In this document: positions 5,296 to 5,724 of the stretch, in pieces
Layout: the number at the start of each line of letters is the position of its first letter
Position numbering within the stretch: position 1 is the first letter of the stretch
Source of the DNA: an uncultured Paracoccaceae bacterium
GTDB lineage: Bacteria > Pseudomonadota > Alphaproteobacteria > Rhodobacterales > Rhodobacteraceae
Reading direction: 5' to 3'
NCBI GenBank assembly: GCA_937927885.1
Contig: CALEZJ010000096.1
Coordinates: 1 to 5,724 of the forward strand
DNA: 5,724 bases
The notes under the pieces: generated by a model
Seen by the model: the letters and a program-made list of their open reading frames with translations, nothing else
Told to the model about the DNA's origin: nothing
The model's database searches: none
Made by a program: the position numbers and the translations under genes

Positions 5296-5724
5296 ATGTC
5301 CGAGATCACCAACTTTCGCGGCGAGGCGGTCAGCGCCGAGACCGATGCCCGGGGCGAGGCGGCAGCGCGCGCGCTGATCCTGCGCGTGGGTGAGAGGGTC
5401 CGCCGCGCGCGCGAGCGCAAGGGTATCCCGCGCCGTGTGCTGTCGGACATGTCTGGGGTCTCGCCGCGCTATCTCGCGCTGCTGGAGGCGGGCGAAGGGA
5501 ACATCTCGATCGGACTGTTGCAGCGGGTGGCGGATGCGCTCGATCACCGGATCGAATGGTTGGTGGGCGACGAGGACCCCTGGACATCTGAGGCGCTGAA
5601 CGTGGCCGACCAGTTCCGCCGCGCCCCCGCCCCCCTGCGGGCCAAGGTGCTGGCGCTGCTGTCGCCCCCGCCCGAAACCAGCGCGCGCCGCCAGCGCATC
5701 GCGCTGATCGGGTTGCGCGGCGCG
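5296..5724 (+). CDS. boxR: BoxR-type transcriptional regulator, XRE HTH plus shikimate-kinase-like domain (3' truncated by window)
   Basis: The first 143 codons of a regulator that runs off the window. Residues about 31-92 form an XRE/HTH_3 DNA-binding domain: the first helices VGERVRRARERKG, the recognition region MSGVSPRYLALLEAG (52-66), then NISIGLLQRVADAL. A linker (about 93-130) leads into RIALIGLRGA (134-143), which is the beta strand and start of a Walker A loop; the expected GKS/T lies just past the last base. This HTH plus shikimate-kinase-like architecture is that of BoxR/BzdR, repressors released by benzoyl-CoA, with a full length near 300 residues. ATG 5296 is chosen because it is the first good start after the gap and precedes the HTH by about 30 residues. 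No strong Shine-Dalgarno is seen, so the start is less sure than the identity. Confidence 0.88.
   Translation, partial: MSEITNFRGEAVSAETDARGEAAARALILRVGERVRRARERKGIPRRVLSDMSGVSPRYLALLEAGEGNISIGLLQRVADALDHRIEWLVGDEDPWTSEALNVADQFRRAPAPLRAKVLALLSPPPETSARRQRIALIGLRGA

Overview
The window carries most of a box operon, the aerobic hybrid pathway that degrades benzoate through CoA-thioester intermediates and an epoxide. All recognised genes lie on the + strand, in the order boxC (ring-opening lyase), boxB (di-iron epoxidase), a 47-codon cysteine-rich small ORF, boxA (reductase), a hotdog acyl-CoA thioesterase, and the 5' part of a boxR-type regulator cut off by the window edge. High GC, strong G/C preference at third codon positions, this gene order and the GTAGGGTGGGG-type intergenic repeats suggest an alphaproteobacterium, most likely a Rhodobacterales (Roseobacter-group) member. 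The organism assignment is inference, not proof.

Layout. Bases 1-187 form a regulatory region with two related TGCA-type boxes, each with a -10-like hexamer inside it, followed by boxC (188-1846). A 104-base gap holds an inverted pair of GC-rich repeat units and the boxB ribosome binding site. boxB (1951-3402) follows, then a second copy of the paired repeat. The small ORF (3482-3625) starts behind a strong Shine-Dalgarno and overlaps boxA (3622-4788) by ATGA. boxA overlaps the thioesterase (4788-5204) by one base (TGATG). A 91-base gap with two TGCA tetramers precedes boxR (5296 to the window end), which stops just where its Walker A P-loop should begin.

How the genes work together. Benzoyl-CoA is made by a ligase that is not in this window. 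BoxA takes electrons from NADPH and passes them to BoxB, which epoxidises benzoyl-CoA to 2,3-epoxybenzoyl-CoA. BoxC hydrolytically opens the ring, giving 3,4-didehydroadipyl-CoA semialdehyde and formate. The thioesterase probably releases CoA from accumulating or dead-end thioesters. BoxR probably represses the operon until benzoyl-CoA is present. The aldehyde dehydrogenase (boxD) and benzoate-CoA ligase are not seen and may lie outside.

The most unusual item is the small ORF between boxB and boxA. It has a Cys-X2-Cys-X2-Cys-X3-Cys motif with the same spacing, and at the same residue positions (15, 18, 21, 25), as the first iron-sulfur motif of BoxA.
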